Assembly (NCBI GenBank): GCA_030248215.1
Contig: JASANG010002367.1
Coordinates: forward strand, 62,001 to 126,000
Reading direction: 5' to 3'
Origin: Enoplolaimus lenunculus
Taxonomy: Eukaryota > Nematoda > Enoplea > Enoplida > Thoracostomopsidae
DNA length: 64,000 nucleotides
The notes beneath the pieces were generated by a model that searched no databases, was not told the DNA's origin, and saw only the letters and a program-made list of their open reading frames with translations. Numbering within the stretch: position 1 is the first letter of the stretch; each line of letters opens with the position of its first letter. A program made the position numbers and the translations under genes. This document shows, one piece after another, positions 33,425 through 45,200 of this stretch.

Positions 33425-34324
33425 TTTAGACTTAACCATAATTCCTTTGGCGAATTCGTCGTCTATTGACGGATCGGCTATTAGTGCTTTAGTTTGTCAT
33501 TCCTTGTTATGGTTGTCAAGTTTTCAGCAAATGATAACAGATTTGGATTCTACGTAAACTAAATTTCTCGTAAAAATTCAAACAGGCACGGATTCTTGTT
33601 TGCTCCCCCACAATAAGGCAACCCGAACTCCACAATGAATTTGAAATCAGGCAAAAGTTTTCCCATGAGACAAATTTTCAATGCCGAAAATACCGGAAAA
33701 TTTCAGTGAAAAATACCGGATTTATTACCGGAACCGGATAGCGAAAAATACCGAATTTTCCTACCGGAACCGGAACTCAGGTTGCACCCTGATTAATACT
33801 GTTTATATGATTCCTTAATCGTTTCTAAAATAAGCCTAAAAAACCGAAAATTTTGCGAGGAAATAAACAACCGTGCAGCTAAAACAAGAAGGGTTTTGTT
33901 TGAACCTAAAATGCATTTAACTGAGCTTTCTGCTATGCTTTTATATTTGAAAGAACATTATCACAGCAAAAATTTACCAAACCATAATTGTGTAACGGGG
34001 AACAAGATGTAACTACTACCACGCTAAACAACTGCATCACATTTATGTTCATTATGAAAAGTATGACCAAATATGTAGGAATCTCTAACAAACATATAGA
34101 AGCAATAAACTTACTTCAGCCACGGAACCAGGACTTGCTGTTTATGCTAGGTGGCATTAAGATTTATAAGCAGAAAGGGCAAAATACTTTTCCTAACAAT
34201 TGTTTTAATGCCGTCAACAGAAGTTTCGGCCAGAGTGGCGAATATGCTCATAGAGTGGGGCGTTTTATTTCACTTTCCGTAGATGTGGTCCAGTATGAGT
34301 TTGATAAATGCACAGCTTTATATT
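33425..34324. other. 3' flank of unrecognised gene; hAT-MITE right end
   Basis: At about 33650-33791, ACCGGAA-rich sequence ends AACTCAGGTTGCACCCTG, the right terminus of the hAT MITE family. AATAAA at about 33861 may serve the upstream gene. A 114-codon frame at 33988-34332 has no resemblance I can name and was not accepted as a gene. Confidence 0.45.
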
Positions 34325-34516
34325 CTATATGAACTGGAGGTGTGCGACGGATCCACGAGTTCTTGGTGTGGTGAATCCAAATCGATCGAGCAGCTCTCCA
34401 ACCCAGACGCTATCCTCAGGATAATGGCAATTTGAGCGGAAATTGTGAACCGTCAATGAAACTCCAGGGCCATGCATATAGTATTTCCGGCACCCTATTT
34501 GCAAACAAACGGGGTC
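34325..34516 (-). CDS. Last exon of an unidentified gene, possibly GT31-like glycosyltransferase
   Basis: Minus-strand acceptor TTTTTAATCTAAAG at 34517-34530 opens a 63-residue in-frame exon ending in TAG. It reads GCRKYYMHGPGVSLTVHNFR, then NCHYPEDSVWVGELLDRFGF and RTRGSVAHLQFI. The order GPG-x4 followed by a conserved E/D-D-x-W-x-G-x-L-L-x-x-x-G resembles the C-terminal region of beta-1,3-galactosyltransferase/fringe-like (GT31) enzymes, where such a loop and acidic pair shape the active site. I could not find the upstream exons on the minus strand with confidence, so the gene is partial here or a relic. The family call is tentative; that it is coding is more likely than not. Confidence 0.4.
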   Translation of the reverse strand, partial: DPVCLQIGCRKYYMHGPGVSLTVHNFRSNCHYPEDSVWVGELLDRFGFTTPRTRGSVAHLQFI

Positions 34517-36885
34517 CTTTAGATTAAAAATGTTCGTTTGTGTCACCACAGTGAGCTATTTTGACCAGGTCCAAGCATCTGCTACTCGTGCATTAATTAA
34601 AAAATGTGGCAGCGAACCAAGCGAGTAGCCAGACGCACATTTTTGTATTCAAACTCAAGAACTTGACTTATGGACCCAGTAAAGTTTACAAGTTGATTTT
34701 GTTTTCAAACATTGGGCTCTTTTCAGCCGGTCCCACTGTAATTACGTTGTTTTGGTTCTCAAAGTACAGCCCGTAAAGCTCGTTCGTTTCGTGATTAATG
34801 TCAGACAATGTGTTTCGCGAGCAAGCGTAGCGAGCGATAATTCGTGACATCAAGGTCCAGAAACGCAAAATTTCACCTAAATTTCTTTACGCTTAGTGGA
34901 ACTCAACAAATTCAATTTATTTATTTCATTCACTGACAAATTATAACTAATGTTCAATTCCATAATACACTTCCAGTTACGCATGCCCATTCCGGAAGTG
35001 ATGTTTTGAATTAACTCGTGTGCTGTAATTGTCTTAACGTAATATTAAGCAAATTTTCAACGTTAACTTTAATTTTTTCATTTAACATCGATTGTATATA
35101 TAGTACTTGTTTCTGTGCACGGGTGTTTAGAATTGAACAAAATTCCAAAATTTTCGAATTGGAATCAGTACCATTTTTTCTCCACACCGTCACATTCTTT
35201 ATTGTGGCTGATGCATTATGTGCTGCGGGTTATTGACAAGTTGCTGGAAAGAAATTTGCGAGCTAAGCTTGCGAAAATCCTGACGGTATTTTAGCATTTA
35301 ATAGGCAGTTAGAATAACGTTTAATTCCCTAATTTTAGTAAATATCTGTTAAATGTTATCAACAATTTTGGTTCCCGACTTAGTTGTAAAATGTTGCAAA
35401 AGTTTAAATATAAAGTCAAACGCAGCAAACCATTCAGTATTGTAAAAACTATAAATAATTTTACTACCATGATTAGGTATCGGAACTTCCGGCAGAAATT
35501 CTACCGGTCCTGGAGCCGCAGCATTTTCCCGATTTCATTTTATAACCGGAATCGGAGGTAAACCCAAGTTTGTACCATGCACCTCCCCACATCTTATAAA
35601 GATTCGCGCCTGCCAGAGGTGAAGCATGGATTTGGCAAGGGCGCCGAATTCGTGAACTCTTATAGATATAATTTAGTGTTGCCAAATTTTGGTTGTAATC
35701 TCATATTTTGAAAATTCTTGGCAATTAAAATTTCCAAAATGGACCCAAAATACTCACTGGCAAGCACAAATTTTATACAAAAGTACCAAACATTTAACTA
35801 TCACTACCGAAATTACCGGAGCGTGCTAAAATTCAACTGGAACAGAAGATGGAGCAGGTGGAAGTTCGCTTTTTACTCGTGGGTATATAACGCCAAATTG
35901 CTTTACCGACTACCCAGTACACACATTTAACCACCATTATTTTTGTAAACCAAAACAATTTTTTTAAATTTTTCAGTAAATATATATTGATATTATTTAA
36001 TACATAATCAATCGCTTGACCTTGGTCTACATCACAAAAACATTCCCCAATGTTACTTTTAGGAACGTCCCGTTATCCCTCGGGACAGCAAGACACAGGA
36101 GGGTACGGAGCAAATTCATATAAGGGGATAATATGTCTGGCCTGTTTCTGGCCAATGGGAAAACGGGAAAGCTGCAATTTTTCGCTCAGAAAACGGGAGA
36201 ATGAACACAAATCAAATGCTTTTCAGACTGTACAAAATTTGTTAGATCCGGGGACGGGTACTAGGAATTTCGCAGTTGGGGTTGTGCCACCTATCGTTCC
36301 CCTTTGTACCTTTTTGCAGCATGTCAGCCACAGCAGACTTGCATATCACTGCAATTAAATACCTATGGCTTCGCGAATTTTTTATTCAAAACACGGGTAG
36401 AGTGAGATAATTTCTGAACGCGGGGAAGCAGAATAGATATGCATGATGAAAACGACCAATTTAAGCAAAAATTCCAAAAATTCGAGGTAAGTCCTGTTTC
36501 TGCAATCCAGCTAATCATCTTGTCAGTTAAACCACGTTTCTGACTGTCGTCCAACGTAATCGAAAGCAGTACGGCTCGATGGTGTTAATTACTAAGCTAG
36601 ACAGTATTAAATTGTAATAATGGCCGCGACCAATCACAAGCAATTGACGGCGCAGATGTTGAGTATAAAATTGCCGAGAAGTAGGAGTATCTGACGGCGA
36701 ATGCAAGTTCTGTTTTGACCAGTGGTTTGAAAGTTACTGTCTTTTACATATCTAGGTTCAGAGGAAGACTTCGGGATCGTTCAGCGTGTCCAAATTCTTA
36801 AAATTAGTTACTAAGCCCCTGTATGCTAGCTGACATCATACGGTCGACGTATCGTCGACGATAGAAGCAGTTGCAGAGGCGGGCT
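34517..36885. other. Intergenic or intronic, no convincing exon
   Basis: Contains a worn hAT-MITE at about 35330-35577 (TCCCTAATTTTAGTAAATA...CCGGAATCGGAGG). Open frames at 34686-34868 and 36050-36554 lack paired splice sites or recognisable motifs. Confidence 0.4.
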
Positions 36886-36957
36886 ACTTTGCTCAGTGGT
36901 AACAGCGTCTGCCTGACACGCAGAATGTCGCTAGTTCGGAACCATCTGAAACGCTTT
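36886..36957 (+). pseudogene. tRNA-Val(GAC)-like relic
   Basis: TTTGCTCAGTGGTAACAGC forms a D arm with A box. GTCTGC-CTGACAC-GCAGA forms an anticodon arm with loop C-T-GAC-A-C (anticodon GAC, valine). The B box is decayed (TAGTTCGGAACC) and neither the T stem nor the acceptor stem pairs. A TTTT follows. It is either a dead tRNA gene or a SINE head. Confidence 0.55.
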
Positions 36958-39900
36958 TCCAGCTGCTTAACGCTGAACAAATTTGTACGTAGTTGCCAAA
37001 TTATTAATTGTAAATGAATGCTGTTTTTCTAGGTACGAACCGGGACTTTCCAATTTCTTACTAAGTTTACAGGGGTAGTTCGAACTAAAGACCTACACTT
37101 TGCATGTATTGCATTATGTACTAGGACAATCAAGTTTCACATGTTTAATAGATTACTTGCTACAGTTTTCTCTAAAGTTAGTCCCTTGGCTGCCCATCTC
37201 ATTTCGACTGTATACTGTGTTCAATGCAAGGCAATTTACCAGTGCACTCACTGCGTAGCCTCCATGTCAGTCATGGTAGGAAATAGGACTAAAGACGTTT
37301 TTACTAAGCAGCTAGAAAACCAGGCGATAGCGGTGGCTGGTGGCCCAGAATCCACGTTTTTACTGAAAACAAAACTAACGTTATGTTGAACACGTATGTC
37401 ACAACTGAAGGATGGAATATATTGGCAACTAGTTACCGAACGTTGTTCCGCAGTACATAATAAAATCGGCGTAAAATAACCACTTTAATTGGAAGAAATC
37501 TTATTTTATATTGCCTAATATTACGACTTTTGGATTCGGCTTTTTCTAAACCGAATCCGAACCGCCTAATTCGAATTTGAACTTTTGTTGCCATCCTCAT
37601 TTTATTCAGTTTAGTTACTACTAAGCGGTTAGGGTAAAATATTTGATGAGTGAGTGATTGTCTTAGATTGATGAAAACGAAGTAGAAATAGACAAAATCG
37701 CCATGCTGAAGATTACTTTAAGTTCCGGTCCCTGTTCTGGAAGAATTTAGTTCCTGTTGGGACACTGGTACATTGTAAAATATACGTAGATATGCGTAGA
37801 TGCATGCAAGGTTTCAACAGCACTTAAATTTTAATGATCAGGATCGAATTGGACTTTAAAAAATCATTGTCATACAATAATCGTTCCACTTATTCAGAAA
37901 AGAGAACTAGTACCAATACGTGCAGTAAGGGAATTTTAGCGATTTGGTCATCTAGATCTGGGTTAGCAACCGACCAGGCTTGATTATTTATATTTTGTAT
38001 TAAAACATTAATTTTGCGGATAAAAATTAGCCCCCCCACTAAAGATTTTTAACCGGTTGCTAACAGTGGGGCCCGGGTGAACCTCCCCCCATTATGTCTT
38101 CACCCAGCGAATGACCAGCAAGATTTTTAATTTAATGGCTTATTAACGAAATTGAAGGAGTTACAAAACCACAATAATTTATATTTTTGTGTGCGATAAA
38201 GTCGGACCAACAATGGAATGAAATTTAGCAATATTCCGCGAAAATTTAAGCGATATATAAATTTAGTTCAATTTTCTTTAGCATATTTAAGAACAATTGG
38301 CAGTTTTGAGCAGACCGACAATCTGTATTGTATACGTACTCTATATTCTCTGACAATTGATTCTGTCTCTGATATCTTACGGTACCATTCAAAGCGTTTA
38401 AACCACTGTTTTTAATTCTTATAGGTTGTTACATATTTTTGGTTCAACAAAAACAGCTAGTTTTTGGTTTTTATTGAGAAAAAATACGCGGATGGCAAAT
38501 ATTAAGTATAATTTTTAGGTCTTATTATTTTTGTGAACCATACGTATGTACGTAATTTAGACGACGATCCTCTTGCAGACGTATATAGGAATCGCGATTT
38601 TTTGCCAAATCGAGGACATCAAAAATTTTCGCTATTGATTTTTGTTTTGAAAACATGTCGATACCGATTCCAATTTTAATACACGATGCTTGGGAACAGA
38701 TGGGATACAATAGAGATGTCTCGGGTCCAGGAATTTACTCGGGTCCTGGGCCAGCAAAATTCATTAAACTTCAAATTTTATGTACCTTTTGCGTAAGCAT
38801 GTACCTGAGAGTGCGATACCGTTTTTATCATATCGCGTCACGCGACATTTTGTTGCTGCTCCCATGTTCTGAGGGAGTGTTAATATTTGTTATTTGCCAT
38901 ATCGCGTCACGCGGCAATTTGCCTGTGGTAATGCAATAAACTTACTGTGCTGCGTTCTGATTCTGGCTTAGTTGTGCCACGGGACATTGTGTTTCCGTTA
39001 CTGTCCATAGTACCTTATGGCCCTGGCCTCGGCACCCTCTGGCCTCAGAATATCTCTAATACAAATATAATATTTATAAAAGGCCAGTATCGCTTAAAAT
39101 AAAAATTTTAGGACCGTGGTTCACGTTGTGTATCGTCGATTGGCTTTGCAATAGTAGCCGTTAGTGCATCTTATCAAACTCATGCGCGCTCGCCACTTGC
39201 ATGTTAGATGTTTTACATAGTTTATTGTCAGTACCATTTTGTGTATTGCTGTCTAATCGTATTAACGATTTTGTTTTAAATATACTTTAATGTGGTGCAT
39301 AAGTACGTACGTACGTCACACCTAAGTACAATTCATTGTGGTTTATTTCTGTGTAGTACCTGCACCTGTTGTAGTGTTTGGTGATATGTTAACATCTTAA
39401 GTAACTGAATTGCCAAAGATACATTCACTTGAAATATTCCGAGGTCCGGACCTGTCTTGGTTTGGCATTTAATTATTTTTGTGCATTCAAAGATAGTCTT
39501 GAGGTTTATAGGTTCCTCCCAATTATACTATTTCTACTATTATCAACACCCGTGTTCCAGATGTCCACCAAACACAGTAAAGAGCATTAATGCAGGGTGG
39601 AATGGGGAAAATTTGTATACCAACTGTAGTTCAGTTTTCAGTCAATATTTTAATTCTACTAAACCTGTTGGATGATAATTACTATGTATACTCTGTTATT
39701 ACGTATCGGTGTTGGAAGCAGGTAGTACTTACATATATTGCAGCATTTCAATGTACATATAAGAGGTATTCGTCGTGAAAAACTTTTGGATTCGCCATTT
39801 GTGAACTGAGATTCAAGATATATTTTGTACACAGGTTTTCACGTTTTAACTGGTAAATTCGAGCGCAAAGTTCAGGTTTATGTTCTAAAAAATTCTGAGT

Positions 39901-42259
39901 CCGGGTTTTATAGTAGAGAAATTCCGCGCGACTTTGAAGAATTCCTGGTCGGAATTTTGGCTTTGTGAAATTTTGGGACCTCCCTGGTATTTATTTTTAA
40001 ATTTTACAACTATCGTACGTATACACAATTCGTTTGTGCGTACTCAAACTGCAAAAACAATAACTTCTCGGTTTCATGTCTACTGATGTAATTCGTGCAT
40101 GCATGTATAAATATTTCAAACTTAAATTTTAATTTGAATTTTAGGCGGGATCAAGTGAAAACAGTAGCTACGAAAGAAAGCACAATATATGTACTAACAA
40201 CCTAACCCTCAATTAACTTATTTCAGCTGATGAGATCTGATTTTTCTGTCCTCATCTACGACACCATATGGCCCCAGCAGTTCTAGCCTGCTCCGAGGCT
40301 CCTTTAATATGTATATATTAGAGATGTCCCCGGGGCCAGGATTTTACCCGCGGCCGGGGACAACAACATACACTAAACTTCAAATTTTATGTACGTTTTG
40401 CGTTAGCATGTACCTTATCATATTAAAAATTTTTGTCGCTTATAAATGAAAAAATTCCCGAACATTGGTGGATTCGGCTTTTTTACAACCAAATCCTAAC
40501 CGCAAATTTTTGCCGAATCCGAACCGTAAATTTTTGACGAATCCGAACCGTAAATTTTTGCCGAATACGAATCCGAACTGCAAATTTTTGCCAAATCCGA
40601 ATTCGAACCTTTGTCGCCACCCTGATCTATAGTATATAGTGTATATACTGGTCTCCCAGTTACAGACTACATCCGCTTCGCTATGCTTGCTAACCTGTGA
40701 TTTGCGATGGAACGCTCCATTTTGTATGTGTGTATATATGTATGTACGCAAGTTGATACAGCTTTACCATTTTTCTTCCGGGGACATTGTGTTATATAAT
40801 ACGTACAGATTCCACACAACAATTAAGTTTGATGTTTGGCACAGGTTCAATTTTAAAATTAGGGTTGTTTTGTTTTCACGTGATTTTAAGCTGACTATAT
40901 ACATTTTTATGTCTAGTTGCTTTCTGATTTCCTTGTGTAACAGCTGTTTATTATAATCGGATTATTTTAGAATTTTCTTTGTTTCTGAAAATGTCCAAAC
41001 ATGTATGACCTATATTTGTATTTATGTTTCTGAAGATATATGATATACATTTTTATCAGGAAGTATTACTGACAAGGGCGGAGTTCGTATGAACTTGTAA
41101 AACTTTTGTTACACAACAACACATTGGAAAGTAATTTTAGTATGCGGAACAAACGTGCTCGTGTTTTTCACGTTACGCAAAACGGTAGCCATTGTGGGCC
41201 AGTGGTTTCGACCCCTTGAAGAATTTTGTCCCAAAAAGAAAAGCTACAAGTCGAGCACGGTTGTAGGTCATGTGAAATCATTGTATGTCCCTGTTAAATT
41301 TATTTGGTCTTTTTACTAGCAACGTGAGCTAGGTTCACTTGGGGCTTCGCTACTTTCCCGCACTTACCGAAAGCCACCCCCATTTAAGATCCCCCCGGTT
41401 CGCCCCCACTCTAGATTTCTCTCCCCGGTTAATCTTACTCTCCTTGCATTTTTGGGAAAACAACAGTGTGAATTAAACATACCCTCTCCTCTCGATCATA
41501 TGTCTTCATATATTTGGTCTATCATATGTCTTCATATATTTGGTCTGTGTCTATTATTGATATGGTTGTTTTTGAAATTTGCACCTACTCACTAAGAAAT
41601 TTCCCCCGTTTGCGAACCGTGGCCCCCGGTTGATGCCTACCACCCCGCCGCTACCCAGCGAATGCCCAGTACACAAGCATTACGTTAGGTATGTTTCTAA
41701 TTCTGAGATTCTGGTTACCTTTAAGTGTTAAATTTCTGTGGCGGCCGCCTATCCCTGACGTGTTGTGATTCGATGTGACAGTGCAAAATTGCAAGCCAGT
41801 TCGTTTCACCGTGAAACGGTCTTGTCGGGCGCCGTCCGGTTATATAGATATTATATATGAGGCGCTCATCATGGTCCATTTGAGAACTGGACGAATATAT
41901 TTTATGTATCTTTAAGGGGAAACATATCCACTAGTATATATGTAAGTTTTTCCAGTATGTGTATAATATATACATTTCTTCAAGATTCGTAAAAATATGC
42001 AGATACTTCGTATTTAAATTATATATAATTTATTACACCTGATGATTAATTAGTGTTAGCTGCCCGTTTATCGTTGATACTCATGTTTAATTGTTACGGT
42101 GCAGCTACATTTTATTGGACCATTTTCTCGTTTGGCTAAGTCAATTTTGTATCTTACGCGAGTTATATTAGACATTGTCTTCGCTAAACATAGAGGATTA
42201 ACGTCTTTGCAGCATCGTTGCTTTGCCAACTCATTCGCTCAGCATTATCTTCTTTGAAA
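36958..42259. other. 5.3-kb gene-poor repeat region upstream of trehalase
   Basis: Recognised pieces are a GATTCGG/CCGAATCC repeat at 37520-37600; a CCCAGCGAATG block at 38020-38120 with a relative at 41390-41660; a pair of related blocks at about 38705-38830 and 40318-40430 (AGAGATGTC..CGGG, AAACTTCAAATTTTATGTAC); the 24-bp array at 40480-40625; and a 26-bp tandem duplication ATCATATGTCTTCATATATT.. at 41497-41548. No exon pair keeps phase. Any trehalase promoter would be at the right end, without a clear TATA box. Confidence 0.45.
40466..40627. repeat. 24-bp array inside a CAGGGTGGCGAC-ended repeat
   Basis: Five imperfect units with GCCGAATCCGAACCG and TAAATTTTTG. The right border reads TGTCGCCACCCTG, whose complement CAGGGTGGCGACA starts like the hAT-MITE termini. 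A sibling with the same border type is at about 37520-37600. The minus-strand frame of FGFGKNLR repeats is an artefact. Confidence 0.65.
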
Positions 42260-45200
42260 ATGCTGTACTACGTGTTCGCGGTTCTCTCGTAAGTTTTACA
42301 TCTTGACGTCGTAATGACTGCCCTTGTTAAAAGCAGTAGTTATTGATGTTTCAGGGTATGAATTTCACAAACCATTTTCCAGGATGAATAGCAATTTATC
42401 TACAATTGTCTGTGCGTACCCGTTTTTGAGTAACCCAACCTAGTCTGCTCCTTTATGGTAGAACAGAGAAAAGTATCCATTCTGGCGTCTTGTTGGCAAA
42501 ACTAAAGTTCTGTGATACGACGGAAACGAAAATTGATGAGTGCAATATTTGATGTTCAACGCGTAAAGTTTTGCTTCACTAGGAGGAAAAAGCTTTACGT
42601 ACTGTATCGCGACAACTTCATGCTGTTGTTTTTTAATTTTAGTCAGATCTACTGTACGGGTCCAATATTAGAAGCCGTTCAGAAAGCGAATCTATTTGTC
42701 GATTCAAAGTATTTTGTAGATATGGCGTTGAAAAAAGATCCGGGTTAGTCGTTTAATCTACGTGCGTAAAATAAGCCGTTTAACATGAGAGCTCGTATTC
42801 TCAAATGTGTGTAGCACCTATTACCAGTTGGTGATAAACCTTGTAACTTTCGAAGCAGGGAATAGTGAGGTTTGAAATTCAGCACATGTTTTATTCCTTT
42901 CGATTTTCTCTGCTACTGTACAACCTTAGAGATCTGTAATTGCACCAGTTCGTTAGTTTGAAAACCTATTAAACTGGTAATAGGTGCTATATGCATTTGA
43001 GAATATGGGCCTAGTCCCGGGTGCGCTAAATCATCTGTTACAGAGTGTATGTTATTCATGTTTCAATGATAATTTCCATACCATAATACAAAATGTGACC
43101 TGACAACACTGATATTAACATCGTTTGTTATTTTCAGTTACAACATTGCGTGATTTTCGCGTTCTTCAAACAACCATAGGTGACGTTTCAACAGATCCGC
43201 TAGTTTTAGCAGATTTCGTTGCTGAACACTTTTACCCTCCGGGAACAGAGTTAATGGAGTGTCATCCGGAAGATTGGCAGCCTAACCCGGAACAATTTCA
43301 AGTCATTGCCGACTATTCTTATCGTAAATGGGCAATGGCGCTCAATCGTTTATGGAAACTGCTCTGCCGACAGGTTTGCTATCTTTGCTAGTATATATCG
43401 AATGCAAATTCAGCTGCATACATTATTTTTGCATAGTGCAACTAATAAGAGATGTATTGCGGCTGTGGCTAGAAAAATATTTTGTTTTATGCACGGGCTA
43501 CTAAAGTTGTGGACTTTAAATAGGGAGCTACGCTTGCGAGCTCGTATAAACTTCAAATTCTTGTAGTTGTGGACTTTAAATAGGGAACTACGCTTGCGAG
43601 CTCGTACACACTTCAAATTCTTGTAGCCGTGTTATTTCATTTAGGTCAAAGCAGATGTACGCGATCATCCTGAGATGTATTCTTTGCTTTATGTGCCACA
43701 TCCTTTCATTATACCTGGAGGTCGCTTTCGAGAATTTTACTATTGGTAAGGATTCATTTTAATACGTACATCGGTGTTATGATTCTTCAATCTAAACTTG
43801 ATGTGTCGATACCGAAATGATTCTTATCGCGACCAGTCGTAGTGGGACTACATGTATTGAGCGAAGCTCGAACATACTTAACCAATTAAGCTAATATGCA
43901 AATTAGTTATTAGCTAACTATTCATTGATCGGTTTTGAGGGTTTGTAAACAATTTCTTCAGATTTTTCGCACCCAAAAACCTTTACTGTTGAAATTAGAT
44001 CGCTTGTAACCGTAATAGTCAATGAAATAATGTAAAAAGTCCTAAATTATACGCTTCGCGAAATTTGGAGCTTCGCTCGGAGTTTCGCTTCTTTCAAAAT
44101 ATGGCGATGCCGATTCCAATTTTAATACACCATGCTTGAGGAACTGGAGTGTATTCTGCATTACATCATAATGCTGAGACTTATAACTATATGAGAATTG
44201 TTCGTTTCAATTGGTTTTGTGAGCACAAACGCAAGAAAGATAACAGTCCCCTGGTCAGACACTGATATGCGCCAAGAAGTGAAATTGATAGCATTCCAAC
44301 TGACTGTTAAGTGCAAAAACTATCATCAAGGAATCAGATTTTTTGCAGTGCCGATACCTATTTTCACGGAAAGTGCCGATCAATACCGATACCGACGCCG
44401 ATTAATCGGCACCTACTTCTGAGTTTTAAGTAAACTAATTTAAGGAAGTAAACTTCCGGTCAAAAAACATTTTGGTAGCTACCAATTGTTTTCGTTTAAC
44501 ACAGTATACAAAAATGGTATTAGCTTTTCGGATTTGATTATTACAATGTCTTATATCTGGGTTCAAATCCTAATCTTGACAAAAAGTTGAAGTGTGAATG
44601 GTTGAATAGTTGGGCAACTATGCAGAATACTTGCATGGCTGTGAAATCGAAACCTCTTGTTTGGCAATTTGGAAACGTGAAAACGCTATTGCAATCCGTT
44701 CCATGATCAAAGTCGCAGGTTTGTTAATTGCGGGTTAGTTAAATCAGTTTGTTTATATGAATTTTGTTTTCACATCGCTCTATAGGCCTTGCAATTTTAG
44801 GGACACATATTGGATTGTCAAAGGTCTCCTGTTTTCAGGGATGTATTCAACGACTCGAGGTGTCATCCGCAACTTAGTTTATATGGTTGAAAAGTAAGAA
44901 AATGTAATATGCTTACTGTGTATCCTTGTTTATCAGTAGCAGCTTCTGATTACCTAGTCTTTGTTATTCGATAAATTAGGTAATCTGATTCAATCTTTTT
45001 ACTGTCTGCTTATTACTTCACCTCATGCAAGCAGGAATAGAAAACTTTTCAGCACTAACGTTTCATAATACACACTTCTTGTAGTATATACATAAGATTT
45101 AACCCTAAATAAGCGCTGAATCAGTGAAAATCATTCGAAAGTAATCAAATGAGTTCTTTTTTCAGTCATGGATTTGTCCCAAACGGTGGACGAGTTTATT

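Noticed and set aside
33988-34332. 114-codon plus-strand frame
   Set aside because: It partly overlaps the better-supported minus exon and shows no recognisable motif or compatible splice sites.
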